This document shows, one piece after another, positions 24,270 to 35,433 of a stretch of DNA of 64,000 nt. The notes beneath the pieces were generated by a model, which saw only the letters and a list, made by a program, of their open reading frames with translations, searched no databases and had not been told where the DNA came from. The translations under genes were made by a program, and so were the position numbers. Source of the stretch: an uncultured Bacteroidaceae bacterium (GTDB taxonomy: Bacteria; Bacteroidota; Bacteroidia; Bacteroidales; Bacteroidaceae). The stretch is taken from NCBI GenBank assembly GCA_944321635.1, contig CALULY010000011.1, positions 28,083 through 92,082 of the forward strand, written 5' to 3'. How positions within the stretch are numbered: the stretch's first letter is position 1; the number at the start of each line of letters is the position of its first letter.

Positions 24270-24956
24270 TTACTCGTCCCTGCTTGCCCCGACGAACAGC
24301 ATCACATAGTAGAGCAACGTTGCCAGCGACCCGAGCGCGGCGACGACGTAGGTGTAGGCTGCCGACTTAAGCGCATCAGCCGCCATGCCATGATTGCCGG
24401 GGCTTGTTATGCCCGCTGCAGAGAGCCAGAGCAGCGCACGCCGGCTGGCATTGATCTCGACCGGCAACGTGACGAAGCTGAACAACGTGGTCAGCGCGAA
24501 CAGGCATATCCCGAACAGCATCAGCTGCGGGAACACATAGAGCAGCAGCATCCCGGCGAGCAGGACCCACGACATTATGCTTGACGCAAAACTCACGACC
24601 GGGACAATCGCCGAGCGGAACTTCAATGGAGCGTATGCCGTCGCGTGCTGCAAAGCATGACCGCACTCATGCGCCGCGACGGCAGCGGCGGCGACATTCG
24701 CCCCGTAGTAGACGGCCTCGCTCAGGTTGACCGTCTTGTTCACCGGATTGTAATGGTCGGTCAGCGTGCCGGGCGTGCAAGTCACCGACACGTCAAAGAT
24801 GCCATTGTCCCTCAACATCTTTTCGGCCACTTGACGGCCGGTCATCCCACTGTCGAGAGGGACTTTCGAGTAGTTTTCAAACTTGCTTTTCAAGCGGCTC
24901 GACACCAGCCAGCTCAGCAGGGTGATGCCGATGAACAGGATCCAATAGGTTGCCAT
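24270..24956 (-). CDS. Zinc-dependent membrane metallopeptidase (YugP-like)
   Basis: A 228-residue membrane protease of the YugP/neutral zinc metallopeptidase type. The N-terminal helix (TYWILFIGITLLSWLVSSRL) is followed by a cytoplasmic or periplasmic segment (AEKMLRDNGIFDVSV, VNLSEAVYYGANVAAAAVAA), the zinc site HECGHALQH (His96, Glu97, His100), and two to three further helices (VPVVSFASSIMSWVLLAGML, LMLFGICLFALTTLFSFVTL). The invariant LPVEINASRRAL after the helices provides the third ligand region. Single gene, read away from the SPFH gene across repeat array D. Substrate unknown. Confidence 0.9.
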   Translation of the reverse strand: MATYWILFIGITLLSWLVSSRLKSKFENYSKVPLDSGMTGRQVAEKMLRDNGIFDVSVTCTPGTLTDHYNPVNKTVNLSEAVYYGANVAAAAVAAHECGHALQHATAYAPLKFRSAIVPVVSFASSIMSWVLLAGMLLLYVFPQLMLFGICLFALTTLFSFVTLPVEINASRRALLWLSAAGITSPGNHGMAADALKSAAYTYVVAALGSLATLLYYVMLFVGASRDE

Positions 24957-25176
24957 TTGCTTCGATTCATTTAAGTTTTACCGCCTCGCCCGCCGCGACA
25001 TGACACGGCGCGGCCGTTGGCAGGCAATGCAATGATAGCAAAAGCCGTGCTATGACAAAAGCAATCACGCCAGTGCAGCCCGTCGCTTGACAATTTTTCT
25101 GAAATAATAAGCATTGTTGTCACCTCGTGTCCGCCGGCCATGCGCGTAGGGTCTGATGCCGTCGGTGACACCATGC

Positions 25177-25241
25177 TTTGTAAGTGCGACTTACAAAGAT
25201 TGTAAATGACACTTACAAAGGTTGTAAGTGTGACTTACAAA
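25177..25241. repeat. Array D: three 21-bp palindromes, 22-bp period
   Basis: Units at 25177-25197, 25199-25219 and 25221-25241, each separated by one G. Unit 1 is a perfect palindrome with arms TTTGTAAGT and ACTTACAAA around GCG; units 2 and 3 are ATTGTAAAT/ACTTACAAA and GTTGTAAGT/ACTTACAAA. The array lies in the 378-bp divergent spacer between the zinc peptidase and SPFH genes, 93 bp before the SPFH start. The architecture is identical to array F. Apart from this array I see nothing else definite in 24957-25334. Confidence 0.8.
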
Positions 25242-25334
25242 AGATGGTTTCGTCAAAAACGTCTTACCCATGGCGCAAGACGTTGGTATGTCGGCGAAAA
25301 AAACTATCTTGCAGCATCATTAAAACATATTAAT

Positions 25335-26297
25335 ATGGAAAACAAAGAATTTGATTACTCGGGCATCCACCTCAACGGATTCCTCGGCCTGTTCCTGAAC
25401 ATTGCCATGCTGCTTGGCGGGGCATTGGCACTCATCACAGCAAGCGCGCAGGGCGGCAACGCCGGTCTCGCAACGTTGGGCATAGCGTTGTTGGTCGTGG
25501 GATTCTTCATGCTGTTCGGCTACATGATGCTTGAGCCGAATGAAGCCAAGGTGATGGTGTTCTTCGGCAAGTACAAAGGCACGTTCCGCCTCACAGGCTT
25601 CTACTGGGTCAACCCGTTCATGACGACCAAAGCACTCTCACTGCGCGCAAGGAACCTCGATGCCGAGCCCATCAAGGTCAACGACAAAGTGGGCAATCCC
25701 ATCCTCATAGGCATGGTCTTGGTCTGGCGCCTGAAGGACACCTACAAGGCCATGTTTGAAATAGACGCGCAGACGATGGCATCAGCGGCAGGAGTGGGCA
25801 GCGGCAACGTGGCGACGAGGATGCTCGCGTTTGAGAAGTTTGTCCGCATACAGAGCGATGCCGCATTGCGCGAGGTCGCAGGACAATACGCATACGACAA
25901 CATCGAGACATCGGACAAGTCGGATGACAGCCACAAAGAGCTAACCCTGCGCGATGGCGGCGAGGAAATCAACGACCAACTGGAACAGAAGCTGAATGAA
26001 CGCCTCGCAATGGCGGGCATCGAGGTCAAGGAAGCCCGGCTCAACTACCTCACCTACGCCCCCGAGATAGCTGCGGTGATGCTGCGCCGCCAACAGGCCA
26101 ACGCGGTGATTGCGGCGCGAGAAAAGATCGTCGAGGGTGCTGTCAGCATGGTGCAAATGGCATTGTCTGAGATGGAGAAGAAAGACATCGTGCAACTCAG
26201 CGACGCGCAAAAGGCCGCCCTGGTCAGCAACCTGCTCGTCGTGCTGTGCGCCGATGAGACTGCACAACCTGTCGTTAACACTGGCACGAGGGATTGA
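25335..26297 (+). CDS. SPFH/Band 7 domain protein
   Basis: A 320-residue membrane-anchored SPFH (stomatin/prohibitin/flotillin/HflK) protein. Two hydrophobic segments near the N-terminus (LNGFLGLFLNIAMLLGGALAL, LATLGIALLVVGFFMLFGYM) are followed by the Band 7 domain from about residue 65 (MLEPNEAKVMVFFGKYKG, FYWVNPFM) and a C-terminal coiled region (RRQQANAVIAAREKIVEGAV). Such proteins organise membrane microdomains and proteases. An earlier in-frame start would run through repeat array D and is rejected. The hydrolase gene begins 2 bp after its stop, so the two are co-transcribed. Confidence 0.93.
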   Translation: MENKEFDYSGIHLNGFLGLFLNIAMLLGGALALITASAQGGNAGLATLGIALLVVGFFMLFGYMMLEPNEAKVMVFFGKYKGTFRLTGFYWVNPFMTTKALSLRARNLDAEPIKVNDKVGNPILIGMVLVWRLKDTYKAMFEIDAQTMASAAGVGSGNVATRMLAFEKFVRIQSDAALREVAGQYAYDNIETSDKSDDSHKELTLRDGGEEINDQLEQKLNERLAMAGIEVKEARLNYLTYAPEIAAVMLRRQQANAVIAAREKIVEGAVSMVQMALSEMEKKDIVQLSDAQKAALVSNLLVVLCADETAQPVVNTGTRD

Positions 26298-26299
26298 TC

Positions 26300-27610
26300 A
26301 TGAAAAGGACATTTGCATTGATCGCAGCCGCACTGTGCCTGGTCGTGGCTTGCGCGCAGCAAGACGGCACGGCACAACGGGGACAACGTGTGCTGACCAT
26401 GCTAATGACAGGTGAGACAGACAGCCTCTACCACGAGATGTCTGCCGAGATGCGGCAGGCACTGACAGAGACACAGCTCTCCGTCCTGTGGTTCACCATG
26501 GAGATGACCTACGGCAAATTGCAATCCACCGGGCAATGGGAGGAGCAGCACGTGATGGGATATGACATAGCAAAATGCCGCCTGGGCTTTGCAAACGGCA
26601 ACTTGGATTTCTCCGTCACATTCAACGACGACAAGATAGCTGGTATGTTCTTTACACCGGCAGCCGAAACCGCGCCGCCACAGGAGCCAGAGACGACGGC
26701 ATCATTCCAAGAGAAACCCATGGCTCTGTGCTGCGACGGCTACACCATGCCTGCCTTGTTGACCCTCCCCAAACAAGAGGCAAAAGCCCCGTGTGTCATC
26801 ATCGTGCATGGCAGCGGGCCAAACGACAAGGATGGGACAATCGGGGGGAACAAACCCTACGCGCTATTGGCGCGTATGCTTGCCGAGCGGGGTGTCGCCT
26901 CATTCAGATATGACAAACGCACTTTCACCTACCACGACTTGCCGGACAGCGTGGCAGCGATACTCACCGTTGACTATGAGACCACAGATGATGCCGTGGC
27001 GGCGGCAGAGATGCTGCACGCCATGCCGGAAGACATTGACACATCAAGACTGTTTGTCCTCGGGCACAGCCAAGGGGGAATGATGATCCCACGCATAGCG
27101 CAACGGGCGACAGCTCCGCACGGCTACATCATGATGGCCGCGCCAGCAAGGCGGTTGCTCGACTTGATGATGATGCAGATGGACTACCTCCACGGCCATG
27201 GCCTCTACCCGGACTGGCCAAAGGCAAGGAAGGAAATGGAAAGACAAATTGCCAACCTCAGGCTGTGGGGGCAAGATGCCTTTGACAACGCGATGCCTAT
27301 GCCAATGAACCTCCCATTGTCCTATCTCTTGGATTTGGAAGGATATGACCAGACGCAGGAAGCAAAGTCTATCACAAAACCATTGTTGGTAATGAATGGA
27401 GAAGCCGACTACCAAGTGACGATGGACGATTTTCAGTTGTGGAAAAAGGCGTTGCAGGGGAAGGACAACGTGACTTGGAAATCATACAAGGGACTTAACC
27501 ACATCTTCATCCCTGCCGGCGACCCGCCATTGCCATCCGACTACGCCAAGCAAGGGACCATGCCGGCCGAGGTGGCAGACGACATAGCCAAGTTTGTCAA
27601 AGGGCTGTGA
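26300..27610 (+). CDS. Alpha/beta hydrolase lipoprotein with DUF3887-like N-domain
   Basis: A 436-residue exported hydrolase. The signal MKRTFALIAAALCLVVACAQ predicts lipid attachment at Cys18. Residues ~25-120 form a DUF3887-type domain (VLTMLMTGETDSLYHEMSAE, MRQALTETQL). The alpha/beta hydrolase domain has the oxyanion motif VIIVHGSGPNDKDGT, nucleophile Ser257 in VLGHSQGGMM, Asp370 in NGEADYQV and His401 in GLNHIF, a complete catalytic triad. It is probably an esterase or acyl hydrolase of the envelope. It directly follows the SPFH gene. Its stop is one base from that of the convergent GNAT gene. Confidence 0.9.
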   Translation: MKRTFALIAAALCLVVACAQQDGTAQRGQRVLTMLMTGETDSLYHEMSAEMRQALTETQLSVLWFTMEMTYGKLQSTGQWEEQHVMGYDIAKCRLGFANGNLDFSVTFNDDKIAGMFFTPAAETAPPQEPETTASFQEKPMALCCDGYTMPALLTLPKQEAKAPCVIIVHGSGPNDKDGTIGGNKPYALLARMLAERGVASFRYDKRTFTYHDLPDSVAAILTVDYETTDDAVAAAEMLHAMPEDIDTSRLFVLGHSQGGMMIPRIAQRATAPHGYIMMAAPARRLLDLMMMQMDYLHGHGLYPDWPKARKEMERQIANLRLWGQDAFDNAMPMPMNLPLSYLLDLEGYDQTQEAKSITKPLLVMNGEADYQVTMDDFQLWKKALQGKDNVTWKSYKGLNHIFIPAGDPPLPSDYAKQGTMPAEVADDIAKFVKGL

Positions 27611-27611
27611 C

Positions 27612-28136
27612 TCAACTCAGCAACTGGAAGAGCCGTGCATCATAATATGCGCCCTTGAAGCAAAACCACCGCCGCAGCACCGCCATCTCTTCAAACCCGA
27701 GACGGCAGAACAAACGAGCGGCATCTGTGTTTGTCTCATTCACGAAAGCATAGACCTGCGACAAACGGAAATAGGTGAAGGCATAGTCTATCATAAGCCT
27801 CAAAGCTGCGGTAGCATACCCATTGCCACGAAACTCCCTGAGGATGAACACCCCGACCTCGGCACGGGCACACACTATGTCATAATCAAACAAATCGACA
27901 ATGCCCAATGTCACCCCGTCTGTGGCACGCTCGACAATCAACCGCAGTTGCTTGTCTTCCAAAAGGTCATTGGAAGCACCATTGACATACTCATGCAGGA
28001 AATGCAACGAACGGGGTGTGAAAAACAATGATGTCCCCCACTCGTCCGAGTCATTCTCAATCGCATAGAAAAGCTCGGCATCAGCAAGCTCCATTGGGCG
28101 AAGCCTCACACCTCCTCCTTCAAAAACATTAGCCAC
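27612..28136 (-). CDS. GNAT family N-acetyltransferase
   Basis: A 174-residue acetyltransferase of the RimJ/SpeG-like branch. It starts MANVFEGGGVRLRPMELADA, and the acetyl-CoA-binding motif A is VGVFILREFRGNGYATAALRLMIDYAF; ARLFCRLGFEEMAVLRRWFC provides motif B. SpeG-type members acetylate polyamines, others modify ribosomal proteins; the substrate cannot be assigned. Orientation and spacing (42 bp after the membrane-protein stop) put it at the 3' end of the run that begins with recR or the thi genes. There is essentially no spacer to the oppositely oriented hydrolase. Confidence 0.88.
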   Translation of the reverse strand: MANVFEGGGVRLRPMELADAELFYAIENDSDEWGTSLFFTPRSLHFLHEYVNGASNDLLEDKQLRLIVERATDGVTLGIVDLFDYDIVCARAEVGVFILREFRGNGYATAALRLMIDYAFTYFRLSQVYAFVNETNTDAARLFCRLGFEEMAVLRRWFCFKGAYYDARLFQLLS

Positions 28137-28178
28137 GGTTCAGTCCTTTTTGATTGCTGACATCATGTCCATCGACGC

Positions 28179-28631
28179 TCAATCCTCAAGCCCAATGTCT
28201 GCCCTCACCCTTGTCATGGTCGGCACACAGAATGCGAAAGACAACAGGCAAATGCAAAAGCACAACAATCCCGCCGCACTCTCGCAATCGACACTGAAGT
28301 ACAAGGCTATGTTGTAAGACGCGGCGACAAAAAGCATCGCTAGTCTCGCGACGCTCAACCAGAGGTAACGTCTCAAGGCTCTGAGCAATTGATTCTCGCC
28401 ACGCACCATTGGCTGAAGCAGCTTGCTGAACAATTTCAACGACAACGGCACAAACAACAATGTCGCCAGCACCCCGCACACGTCATAGACATAGCGCGAA
28501 GCCACATCGCCTGCCGGGAATACAAAATGGATCACACCCGCCAACGACAGGGCTGCATAAAGCAAAGGCAACACAATGAACAACGTGAAAATGACTTGCA
28601 ACGTTCTGACGGTCTTATGCAATTCCCTCAT
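28179..28631 (-). CDS. Small four-helix membrane protein
   Basis: A 150-residue integral membrane protein with about four hydrophobic helices (VIFTLFIVLPLLYAALSLAG, YVYDVCGVLATLLFVPLSL, WLSVARLAMLFVAASYNIAL, LLCFCICLLSFAFCVPTM) joined by short basic loops. It resembles the DUF2975-like type of unknown membrane protein, without enough evidence to name it. An alternative TTG start at 28643 overlaps the recR stop (TTGA) and would couple translation; the ATG at 28631 is given here. Genes upstream (recR) and downstream (GNAT) lie on the same strand. Confidence 0.75.
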   Translation of the reverse strand: MRELHKTVRTLQVIFTLFIVLPLLYAALSLAGVIHFVFPAGDVASRYVYDVCGVLATLLFVPLSLKLFSKLLQPMVRGENQLLRALRRYLWLSVARLAMLFVAASYNIALYFSVDCESAAGLLCFCICLLSFAFCVPTMTRVRADIGLED

Positions 28632-28639
28632 ATTGCCTA

Positions 28640-29257
28640 TCAAATGTTGGTTTCAAAACTAACCCTGTTGACGATGCTCCTGCCAAGTGTCACCTCGTCG
28701 GTGTACTCCAGCTCATCGCCGACGGACAAGCCTCGCGACAATGCAGTCACTTTGACTCCAAGCGGGGACAGTTTCCTGTAAATGTAGAAGTTTGTCGTGT
28801 CACCTTCCATCGTCGGACTTAGGGCGAGAATCACCTCATCAACCCCACCTGAAGCAACTCGGCCAACGAGGCTGTCGATGGATATGTCATTCGGACCTAT
28901 GCCGTCCATGGGTGAAATCAAACCGCCAAGCACGTGGTACAATCCGTTGTATTGCATTGTCGCCTCGATGGACATCACATCCTTGATGTTCTCAACCACG
29001 CAAATCACAGCAGCATCCCTCCCCTTATCGGCACAGATGGAACAGATCTCGGTGTCTGAAATGTTGTTGCAGACCTTGCAATACTTAACATTTGCTTTCA
29101 TGTCGGCAATCGCAGAAACGAATGACGCGACAAAAGCATCGTCCTGCTTCAACAGGAACAAGGCAAGACGCATGGCCGTCCTGCCACCTATGCCAGGCAA
29201 TTTGGATAGTTGCTCGACAGCCCTTTCGAGGCTGGCGGATGGTATTTGCCTATACAT
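28640..29257 (-). CDS. recR: Recombination mediator RecR
   Basis: A 205-residue member of the RecFOR pathway, which loads RecA at gaps. The order is standard: helix-hairpin-helix ([20 protein letters not shown]), C4 zinc finger ([16 protein letters not shown]), and a Toprim domain ([40 protein letters not shown]) ending in the Walker B-like and [20 protein letters not shown] segment. All four zinc cysteines are present. It begins 7 bp after the thiH stop, so it may be transcribed with the thiamin operon in addition to any own promoter. Confidence 0.96.
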   Translation of the reverse strand: MYRQIPSASLERAVEQLSKLPGIGGRTAMRLALFLLKQDDAFVASFVSAIADMKANVKYCKVCNNISDTEICSICADKGRDAAVICVVENIKDVMSIEATMQYNGLYHVLGGLISPMDGIGPNDISIDSLVGRVASGGVDEVILALSPTMEGDTTNFYIYRKLSPLGVKVTALSRGLSVGDELEYTDEVTLGRSIVNRVSFETNI

Positions 29258-29264
29258 CCTCCAC

Positions 29265-30377
29265 TCAGTTAAGTGATTGATCCCAATCTTTCCAGACAGG
29301 CTCGCGGCCAAGGGCTTTCAAATCACTCTCGACCTGCATAGCCGTCCGCTCGTCACTCACATGGAACTGCTCCAAAGACTGCGGATAGGTGTAGTAGCCC
29401 CCCGGATCCGTCTTGCTCTCAGCGCTCATTGTGGTGACACCAAGCGTCGCCATCGCATTGCGGAACTCAGCCGACTCGCGTGTGGAATAGGATATGTCAA
29501 CATCGTGATCAAAAATCCTGAAAGCGAAAGTCAACTGCGCCAGTTCACGGTCAGACATGATAACGTTGGGCTGGAATCCTCCGCTTTCGGCAACGCGCAT
29601 CCTCGGGAAGTTGACGCTATATTTTGTCTTCCAATAGTTCTTTTGCAGATAACGCAGGTGGTAGGCCATCATTGTCATGTCAGTCCTCCAGTCCTCAAGG
29701 CCTACGAGCACCCCCATCCCTATCGAATGGACTCCTGCCTGCCCCATGCGGTCAAAGGCGTTCACTCTCCACTCAAAATTGGATTTCATTCCTCGCGGAT
29801 GATAAATGTTGTAATTCGCACGGTTGTAAGTCTCCTGGAAACAAATCACACCATTCAGGCCGTGCCGCGTCAGCTCTTTGTATTCCTCGGCTTTCAATGG
29901 CATCACCTCAATTTTAAGGTTGCTGAAATAGGGCTTTGCCAAGTCCAAAGCACGTGCTATGTAGGGGACACCGGCCTTGGCAGGATTCTCGCCAGTGACA
30001 AGAAGAAGGTTTTCAAACGGAGCAAGACGCTTGATGGCCTTGTACTCATTCACTGTCTCTTCCTCTGTCAGGATAGTGCGCTTCATCGGATTGCCGACAT
30101 GGAAACCACAGTAGACGCAGGAATTTGAGCATGAGTTGGTCAAATAGAGAGGAACGAACATCGAGATGGTCTTCCCAAACCTCTCCAATGTGTAATGCCT
30201 GCTCAGCTGTGCCATTTCCTCAAGGTAAGGCTCAGCCGCAGGTGAGACGAGTGCCATGAAATCATCGACCGTCAACGAGCGTTTGCGCAATGCCTGCTCG
30301 ACATCCTTGGATGTTTTTGAATAAATCGATGAAGATGTCCCGTCCCAAGATATGTTGCTTAGATAATCTGAAAACAT
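29265..30377 (-). CDS. thiH: 2-iminoacetate synthase
   Basis: Radical SAM tyrosine lyase that makes dehydroglycine (2-iminoacetate) and p-cresol for thiazole formation. The 370-residue protein has the cluster motif [13 protein letters not shown] with C83, C87 and C90, the SAM-binding ENP segment ([11 protein letters not shown]), and the conserved C-terminal radical SAM/BATS domain. Its presence implies tyrosine-dependent (anaerobic) rather than glycine oxidase (ThiO) supply. It lies 13 bp after thiC in the thiSEGCH operon. Confidence 0.96.
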   Translation of the reverse strand: MFSDYLSNISWDGTSSSIYSKTSKDVEQALRKRSLTVDDFMALVSPAAEPYLEEMAQLSRHYTLERFGKTISMFVPLYLTNSCSNSCVYCGFHVGNPMKRTILTEEETVNEYKAIKRLAPFENLLLVTGENPAKAGVPYIARALDLAKPYFSNLKIEVMPLKAEEYKELTRHGLNGVICFQETYNRANYNIYHPRGMKSNFEWRVNAFDRMGQAGVHSIGMGVLVGLEDWRTDMTMMAYHLRYLQKNYWKTKYSVNFPRMRVAESGGFQPNVIMSDRELAQLTFAFRIFDHDVDISYSTRESAEFRNAMATLGVTTMSAESKTDPGGYYTYPQSLEQFHVSDERTAMQVESDLKALGREPVWKDWDQSLN

Positions 30378-30390
30378 TGTTTTGAAGTTA

Positions 30391-32847
<2,457 letters not shown>

Positions 32848-32855
<8 letters not shown>

Positions 32856-33492
32856 ATAAGTAAGTGTTATTACATCTTTCAACTATTCTTTTCATTTCTG
32901 CAACAGGATTGGAGGCGTTAAGAACCGAGCCTGACAAAGCTATACCATCTACACCAAGACGGGCCAGATCGCTTATGTCATCTGCAGTAATCCCCCCTAT
33001 CGCTATTATTGGGATGCCTATCGACAGACTACGCATCTCTTTTATAATTGCAGCATAACCATCCAGTCCGAGTTGAGGGCTTAGGTTTTGCTTTGTGGTA
33101 GTAAATCTGAATGGGCCACAACCGATATAATCAGCCCCGGATTCAAATATATTGACCACATCATCAATCGTGTTGGCTGTGCCTCCAATCATATATTCTT
33201 TTCCAAGCAATGCCCTTGCCTCGACTATCGACATATCATTCTTGCCAAGATGAACGCCATCTGCCCCTGCGACCTTGACAAGGTGCGCACGGTCGTCGAG
33301 TATGAAAGTCGCATCGGCTGACTTGCACAAGTCACGCGCGACAATGGCAGTCTTACAAAAGGCATCATCATCGGCAGATTTCATCCTCAGTTGCACCCAC
33401 TTGCATCCTCCTTCAATGGCTATCTTAACAGAATCCAAATAGGAATAACGGTCATTGCAGTGAGTTATGAATTGCAAACTCAACCTCCGCAT
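32848..33492 (-). CDS. thiE: Thiamine-phosphate synthase
   Basis: Joins HMP pyrophosphate and thiazole phosphate to thiamin phosphate. A 214-residue TIM barrel with [76 protein letters not shown] and [20 protein letters not shown], all expected. It overlaps thiS by 13 bp and thiG by 8 bp, a compact arrangement pointing to translational coupling. The HMP-P kinase (thiD) needed to make its substrate is not in the window. Confidence 0.96.
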
Positions 33493-33680
33493 ACAGCCTT
33501 TATGATTATAAGCCTTGCCCCGTCCTCAAGCATGAAGCTGCTCCACTGGGAACGTGGGACGACTTTATTGTTGACTGCCACAGCTATTCCCTCACCACTT
33601 ATCGCCATCTTTTCAAGGAATGCTGATAATGTAATTGGCGCATCCAAAGTGTACGACTTCGAATTCAAAGTGACTTCCAT
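33480..33680 (-). CDS. thiS: Sulfur carrier protein ThiS
   Basis: A 66-residue ubiquitin-like sulfur carrier that brings sulfide to ThiG as a C-terminal thiocarboxylate. The fold fits ([50 protein letters not shown]) and the sequence ends in the essential Gly-Gly. It is the first gene after the TPP riboswitch. The ThiF adenylyltransferase that must activate the C-terminus is not found in this operon or window. Confidence 0.95.
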   Translation of the reverse strand: MEVTLNSKSYTLDAPITLSAFLEKMAISGEGIAVAVNNKVVPRSQWSSFMLEDGARLIIIKAVCGG

Positions 33681-33714
33681 AATAATATAACTTTCGGAAA
33701 GATAAAGAGGAGAG

Positions 33715-33805
33715 GAATTACAATCCCTGCATCGGCATTATCCGTCAGCAGGTTATGAGGGTATATTCTCAGCCTTGCCATATAAATGCCAAAGCACCCC
33801 TTTGC
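33715..33805 (-). promoter_or_regulatory. TPP riboswitch (THI element)
   Basis: In the thiS leader the minus strand reads AGGGGTGC, then GGCTGAGAATATACCC, ACCTG, GGATAATGCC and TGCAGGGA: the conserved P2/J3-2 CUGAGA box and the P4/P5 pyrophosphate-binding elements in the right order. The aptamer ends about 35 nt before the thiS start. The platform between them is pyrimidine-rich (TCCTCTCCTC) with no terminator hairpin, so control may act on translation initiation. A possible promoter lies near 33820-33850 (TTTG, 19 nt, TTAATTCG), imperfect. Confidence 0.93.
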
Positions 33806-33883
33806 CTTTCAAACCGTTGCGAATTAAGCATTATTTCTTGAAAGTTCAAAGGCTTTACACCAAAATAACCCTTCACTGGAATA

Positions 33884-33923
33884 ACAAAAAAACGTGTGGG
33901 CGAACAATCTTGTCGTCCACACG
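33884..33923 (-). terminator. Terminator of the inositol-phosphate synthase gene
   Basis: On the minus strand CGTGTGGACGA (33913-33923) pairs with TCGCCCACACG (33893-33903) with one mismatch, followed by TTTTTTTG: a classical intrinsic terminator 26 bp after the stop. Confidence 0.88.
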
Positions 33924-33948
33924 CCACAACTAATCATTATGACTATTC

Positions 33949-35247
33949 TCAGTCTATTTCCTGGTCTGCCTCATAACCGCCAAGCTCACGCAATTTGTTC
34001 TTCAACATAGCAAATTGCTCGGACAGGTCATGGACTGGGTTATGCTCAAAATCGTGCATTGGGCTCTTCAGGTAGAATGACAGCCACGTCTGTATGCCTG
34101 ACATTCCTGCACGCTTCGCCAAATCCGAGAAAAGCACCAAATCCAGCAACAGGGGAGCTGCCAATATTGAATCCTTGCAAAGGAAATCAACTTTGATTTG
34201 CATCGGATAGCCCATCCATCCGAAGATATCCAAATTGTCCCATCCCTCTTTGTCATCATTGCGTGGAGGATAGTAATTGATACGAACCTTGTGATATATG
34301 TCCTTGTACAATTCAGGATATTCCTCGCCATCAAGGATTGTCTCGATGACCGAGAGCTTTGAGACTTCCTTGGTCTTGAAATTGTCCGGGTCATCAAGCA
34401 CTTCGCCATCACGGTTGCCAAGTATGTTTGTGGAGAACCATCCCCTCAGACCGAGCATCCTGGTCTTGAGTGCCGGAGCCAGCACCGTCTTCATCATCGT
34501 CTGGCCGGTCTTGAAGTCTTTTCCAGCAATAGGCACATTGTTCTTCTCTGAGAACTCCCACATTGCCGGTATATCAACACAAAGATTAGGAGCGCCCATG
34601 ATGAACGGGCAGCCCTCGGCAATCGCAGCGTATGCATAGCACATACTTGGTGAAATGACAGACCTGTTGTCCTCCTTCATCGCTTTTTCCAACGATGCCA
34701 ATGACTTGTGTTCTTCTGCCATCGGGACATATATCTCAGTGGATGCAGCCCAAATGACGACAATCCTGTCGCATCCGTTGTTGGCTTTGAAATCCCTTAT
34801 GTCCGCCCTGACCTGTTCCATCAGGTCCCAGCGGCTTTTGCCTTCCTTAACGTTGGTGCCATTGAGCTTTTTGACATAGTTGTGGTCAAAAACAGCTTTC
34901 ATTGGTTTGATCTTCACCAATTCATCCTTGACCGGCTCAATGTCTTTGAACTTCAGCACTTCCGCATGGAGGGCGGATTCATAGGCATTGTCTTCGAAAA
35001 TATCCCATGCTCCGAAAACGATGTCATTCATCGAAGCCAAAGGCACTACATCCTTTATCTTCTTATATTGCTTCTGCGAACCTCTTCCTACTCTTATTTT
35101 TGCCAATTGGGAGAGAGAGCCTATTGGTTGCGCCAGACCTTTTCTGGCCATCAATGTTCCTACCATGAACGTGGAAGTGACAGCACCCAATCCTACGCAA
35201 AGGACACCAAGTTTCCCATTTGCAGGTTTTACGTCAATTCTTTCCAT
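33949..35247 (-). CDS. ino1: Myo-inositol-1-phosphate synthase
   Basis: Converts glucose 6-phosphate to inositol 1-phosphate using NAD+. A 432-residue protein with the Rossmann entry LGVLCVGLGAVTSTFMVGTL, the active-site segments IVVIWAASTEIYVP, GAPNLCVDIPAMWEFSEKNN and GKDFKTGQTMMKTVLAPALK, and GWFSTNILGNRDGEVLDDPD, all typical of the family. In Bacteroides thetaiotaomicron the homologue supplies inositol for inositol phospho- and sphingolipids. The further genes of that pathway are not adjacent here. A -7-like TACCTTTG lies at 35293-35300. It is followed by a strong terminator and so is monocistronic. Confidence 0.95.
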   Translation of the reverse strand: MERIDVKPANGKLGVLCVGLGAVTSTFMVGTLMARKGLAQPIGSLSQLAKIRVGRGSQKQYKKIKDVVPLASMNDIVFGAWDIFEDNAYESALHAEVLKFKDIEPVKDELVKIKPMKAVFDHNYVKKLNGTNVKEGKSRWDLMEQVRADIRDFKANNGCDRIVVIWAASTEIYVPMAEEHKSLASLEKAMKEDNRSVISPSMCYAYAAIAEGCPFIMGAPNLCVDIPAMWEFSEKNNVPIAGKDFKTGQTMMKTVLAPALKTRMLGLRGWFSTNILGNRDGEVLDDPDNFKTKEVSKLSVIETILDGEEYPELYKDIYHKVRINYYPPRNDDKEGWDNLDIFGWMGYPMQIKVDFLCKDSILAAPLLLDLVLFSDLAKRAGMSGIQTWLSFYLKSPMHDFEHNPVHDLSEQFAMLKNKLRELGGYEADQEID

Positions 35248-35292
35248 AATTTTTCCCTTAGAAATTATAACGGTTTAGATTTAATTTGCCGC

Positions 35293-35300
35293 CAAAGGTA
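35293..35300 (-). promoter_or_regulatory. -7 element upstream of ino1
   Basis: TACCTTTG on the minus strand, an exact TAnnTTTG match 45 bp before the start codon. No TTTG-like -33 element is found at 18-21 nt. The site sits inside a small palindrome (AAAGGT/ACCTTT), which might be an operator. Confidence 0.35.
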
Positions 35301-35433
35301 CACCTTTAATCTGTTACGATTGACAGCACAGCACCTTTTTATTTCAATAAGGTTACGAATGCGACATAAAATCTTACCTTTAAGACATCATTTAAGTCGC
35401 AATACCCGCAACGGGCAAAGTCACGACATCACG

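Noticed and set aside
24957..25176. A second repeat based on CAAAAGC near 25040-25065
   Set aside because: Only two copies at 17 bp spacing, with no arms or continuation.
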